Part shown: piece by piece, positions 27,879 through 29,884 of the stretch
Numbering within the stretch: position 1 is the stretch's first letter
Layout: each line of letters starts with the position of its first letter
DNA from: Kitasatospora phosalacinea
GTDB taxonomy: Bacteria; Actinomycetota; Actinomycetes; Streptomycetales; Streptomycetaceae
Direction: 5' to 3'
DNA length: 29,884 bases
Assembly: GCF_000717185.1 (NCBI RefSeq)
Contig: NZ_JNYE01000097.1
Coordinates: forward strand, 1-29,884
Position numbers and translations under genes: made by a program
The notes under the pieces: generated by a model
Databases searched by the model: none
Told to the model about the DNA's origin: nothing
The model's input: the letters and a program-made list of their open reading frames with translations, nothing else

Positions 27879-29884
27879 TCAGGGTTTCCAGTCGACGGGC
27901 AGGTTCGGCGCCTCGCTGCCGCTCGGCGGGACCTGGAGGGTCTTGAGGGTGAACTCCATCACCTGCTTGAAGACGGGCCCGCACAGCTGCCCGCCGAAGT
28001 GCCCGTTGACCGGGTCCTGGATGACGCAGGAGACCGTCACCCGGGGCCGGTCGGCCGGTGCGAAGCCGATGAAGGAGGCGGTGTACCCGGAGTACTTGCC
28101 GGTCTTCGGGTCCACCCGGTTCGCGGTGCCGGTCTTGCCGGCCACCCGGTAGCCCGGGATCTTCGCGGTGTTGCCGGTGCCCTGCTCGTCGGTGACGACG
28201 GACTCCAGCATCTCGGTCAGCGTCTTCGCGGTCTGCTCCGAGACCACCCGGTTCTGCGCCCCGGCGGGGGCGGGGGCGTACTTCCCGTCCGGCCCGGTGG
28301 TCCCGGCCAGCAGGCTGGGGGCGACCCGCACGCCGCCGTTGGCGATGGTGGAGAACACCGAGGTGGCCTGCAGGGCGTTCACCGACAGGCCCTGGCCGAA
28401 CGGGATGGTGTACTGCTGCGAGCCGTTCCACTCCTCGGGCTTCGCCAGGATGCCGCGGGTCTCGCCGGGGAAGCCCAGGCCGCTGGGCTTGCCGATGCCG
28501 AACCGGTCCAGGTAGTCCGCCAGCACCTTGTTGGACTCGGCCTGGGTGGCGCCCAGGTGCTCGGCGGCCTCGATGGTGCCGATGTTGGAGGACTTGGCCA
28601 GCACGCCCGCCAGGGTCAGGTACCAGGTCTCGTGGTCCACGTCGTCGTGGAACACCCGGTCGGCCCGCTGCAGCGTGTTGGGCACCTCCACGTGGGTGTC
28701 CCAGTTGGCCTTGCCGGTGTCCAGCACCGCCGCCATGGTCATCAGCTTCGCGGTCGAGCCGGGCTCGTACGCGTCCTGCAGGGCGGCGTTGCCGAGCTGG
28801 TCGGCGCGGGCCGAGGCCAGGTCGTTCGGGTCGAAGCCGGGCGAGGTGGCCATCGCCAGCACCTGGCCGGTCCGCACGTCCTGGACGATCACGTAGCCCT
28901 TCTCCGCCCCGGCGTTGGCGACCTGGTCGGTGATGGCGCGCTGCGCGGCCCACTGGACGTCCGGGTCCACGGTCAGCCGCAGGTCGGTGCCGGGCACCGG
29001 GTCCTGCCGGGCGCCGCCCGCGGTGGCGACCCGGCGGCCGGCCGACGCGGCGTACGTGGAGTGGCCGTCCTGCCCGGCCAGTTGCTGCTGGTACTGGAGT
29101 TCCAGGCCGCCAGTGCCGACGCCCTGCGCGTTGACGAAGCCGACCAGGTTGGCGGCCAGCCCGCCCGCCGGGTAGCTGCGCCGGGTCGACTGGTCCCAGA
29201 ACGCCCCGGCCAGCGGGTTCACGCAGGCCGCGTCCAGGAACTGGCGGCCGCCCTTGGCGGCGGGCTTGTCGAGCAGCAGGCGCTGGCCGCGGCAGGCCGC
29301 GGTGTCGACCTGCTTGGTCAGCGAGGCCTTCAGGTCGGCGATCTGGTTCTTGGTCTCCGGGGACTGCCGGGCCATCAGCAGCGCGTACTGGCTCTTCGGG
29401 TTCTTGCTGTTCGGGTGCAGCTTCCCGGCCAGCTCCTCCTTCGGCAGCCCGAGGATCGGCGCCAGCAGCGCCGCGGCCTGCTCCGGTGCGTCCGGCAGGT
29501 GGGTGAACTCCGGGGTGAACATGGTCGGGTCGGCGGTGATGTCGTACGCGTCGACCGAGGTGGCCAGCACGGTGCCGTCCGCGGCGGTGATCGAGCCGCG
29601 CTCGGCGGGCAGCGACACCCGCACGTACTTGTTGGCGCCAGCGGCGGCGGCCAGCGCGTCGGAGTCCAGCAGCTGCAGCTGCACCAGCCGCCCCGCGAAG
29701 ACCGCGAACACCAGCAGCAGACAGACCGTCACCAGCCGCAGCCGGCGCCGCGGGTCGGCCAGCTTGATGGTCCGCGGGCCGGACGGGGCGGGGCGGGGCG
29801 GCGGCGCCGGGCGGCGGGCCGGGCGGGCGCTCGGGCGCGGCGGCGCGACCTCCCGGTGCCCGGCGGACGCGCGCGGCCGGGCCG
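27879..29884 (-). CDS. ftsI: FtsI, septal class B penicillin-binding protein (5' end outside window)
   Basis: A partial transpeptidase of 667 residues in view that crosslinks septal peptidoglycan with FtsW. Reading on from the GTG at 29732, the frame stays open to the window edge with a basic, Pro-rich tail ending PRRRLRL. The true start therefore lies beyond 29884; 29732 is not the start. The span (VCLLLVFAVFAGRLVQLQLL) is followed by the dimerisation domain from ERGSITAADGTVLATS. Counting from 29732, the transpeptidase motifs are Ser326 in STAK, SSN at 381-383 and KTG at 533-535. There are no PASTA domains. It is followed after one base by murE. Confidence 0.96.
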   Translation of the reverse strand, partial: ARPRASAGHREVAPPRPSARPARRPAPPPRPAPSGPRTIKLADPRRRLRLVTVCLLLVFAVFAGRLVQLQLLDSDALAAAAGANKYVRVSLPAERGSITAADGTVLATSVDAYDITADPTMFTPEFTHLPDAPEQAAALLAPILGLPKEELAGKLHPNSKNPKSQYALLMARQSPETKNQIADLKASLTKQVDTAACRGQRLLLDKPAAKGGRQFLDAACVNPLAGAFWDQSTRRSYPAGGLAANLVGFVNAQGVGTGGLELQYQQQLAGQDGHSTYAASAGRRVATAGGARQDPVPGTDLRLTVDPDVQWAAQRAITDQVANAGAEKGYVIVQDVRTGQVLAMATSPGFDPNDLASARADQLGNAALQDAYEPGSTAKLMTMAAVLDTGKANWDTHVEVPNTLQRADRVFHDDVDHETWYLTLAGVLAKSSNIGTIEAAEHLGATQAESNKVLADYLDRFGIGKPSGLGFPGETRGILAKPEEWNGSQQYTIPFGQGLSVNALQATSVFSTIANGGVRVAPSLLAGTTGPDGKYAPAPAGAQNRVVSEQTAKTLTEMLESVVTDEQGTGNTAKIPGYRVAGKTGTANRVDPKTGKYSGYTASFIGFAPADRPRVTVSCVIQDPVNGHFGGQLCGPVFKQVMEFTLKTLQVPPSGSEAPNLPVDWKP

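Overview
This window is a piece of a high-GC actinobacterial chromosome, most likely Streptomycetaceae (Streptomyces or Kitasatospora). The evidence is strong G/C bias at third codon positions, many GTG starts, the FtsZ, MurG and DivIVA sequences, and the gene order of the division and cell-wall (dcw) cluster. That cluster has no murC between murG and ftsQ, as I recall for Streptomyces. I see no insertion sequence, prophage, CRISPR array, tRNA or rRNA. The assignment rests on remembered family sequences; no database search was run.

Left part (1-9462). A small protein of unknown family is followed, on the minus strand, by a two-gene ABC unit. Its first gene fuses an exported alpha/beta hydrolase, a membrane span and an ABC ATPase in one polypeptide; its second is the permease, joined by an ATGA overlap. 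A divergent MscS-type channel ends at a shared hairpin terminator facing an ElaA-like acetyltransferase. Then, all on the minus strand, come the RluD-type pseudouridine synthase, a membrane protein with a duplicated DUF3592-like unit, lspA (lipoprotein signal peptidase) and a TraR/DksA-type zinc-finger protein. Strong hairpins separate several of these.

Middle (9463-13306). A divergent regulatory region carries a promoter for the TraR/DksA gene and a T-box leader for ileS. The leader has an ATC (Ile) specifier and visible, mutually exclusive pairings that free or hide the ileS Shine-Dalgarno (SD) sequence. ileS is on the plus strand and ends at two hairpin terminators facing divIVA.

Right part (13307-29884). 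This is the dcw cluster on the minus strand. In transcription order it is ftsI (5' end outside the window), murE, murF, mraY, murD, ftsW, murG, ftsQ, ftsZ, pgeF, yggS, sepF, yggT, divIVA. The mur genes and ftsW make lipid II precursor and polymerise it; FtsI crosslinks it at the septum. FtsQ, FtsZ and SepF build the divisome, and DivIVA directs polar growth. Several junctions are 4-base ATGA/GTGA overlaps. Two larger intergenic regions, before ftsZ and before sepF, hold repeats that look regulatory.

Most of the window is conserved housekeeping DNA. The less described parts are the hydrolase-ABC fusion, the T-box switch, a 59-bp perfect repeat inside divIVA, the phased repeats before sepF, the GACAC cluster before ftsZ, and an lspA reading frame whose family-like N-terminus lies upstream of any normal start codon.
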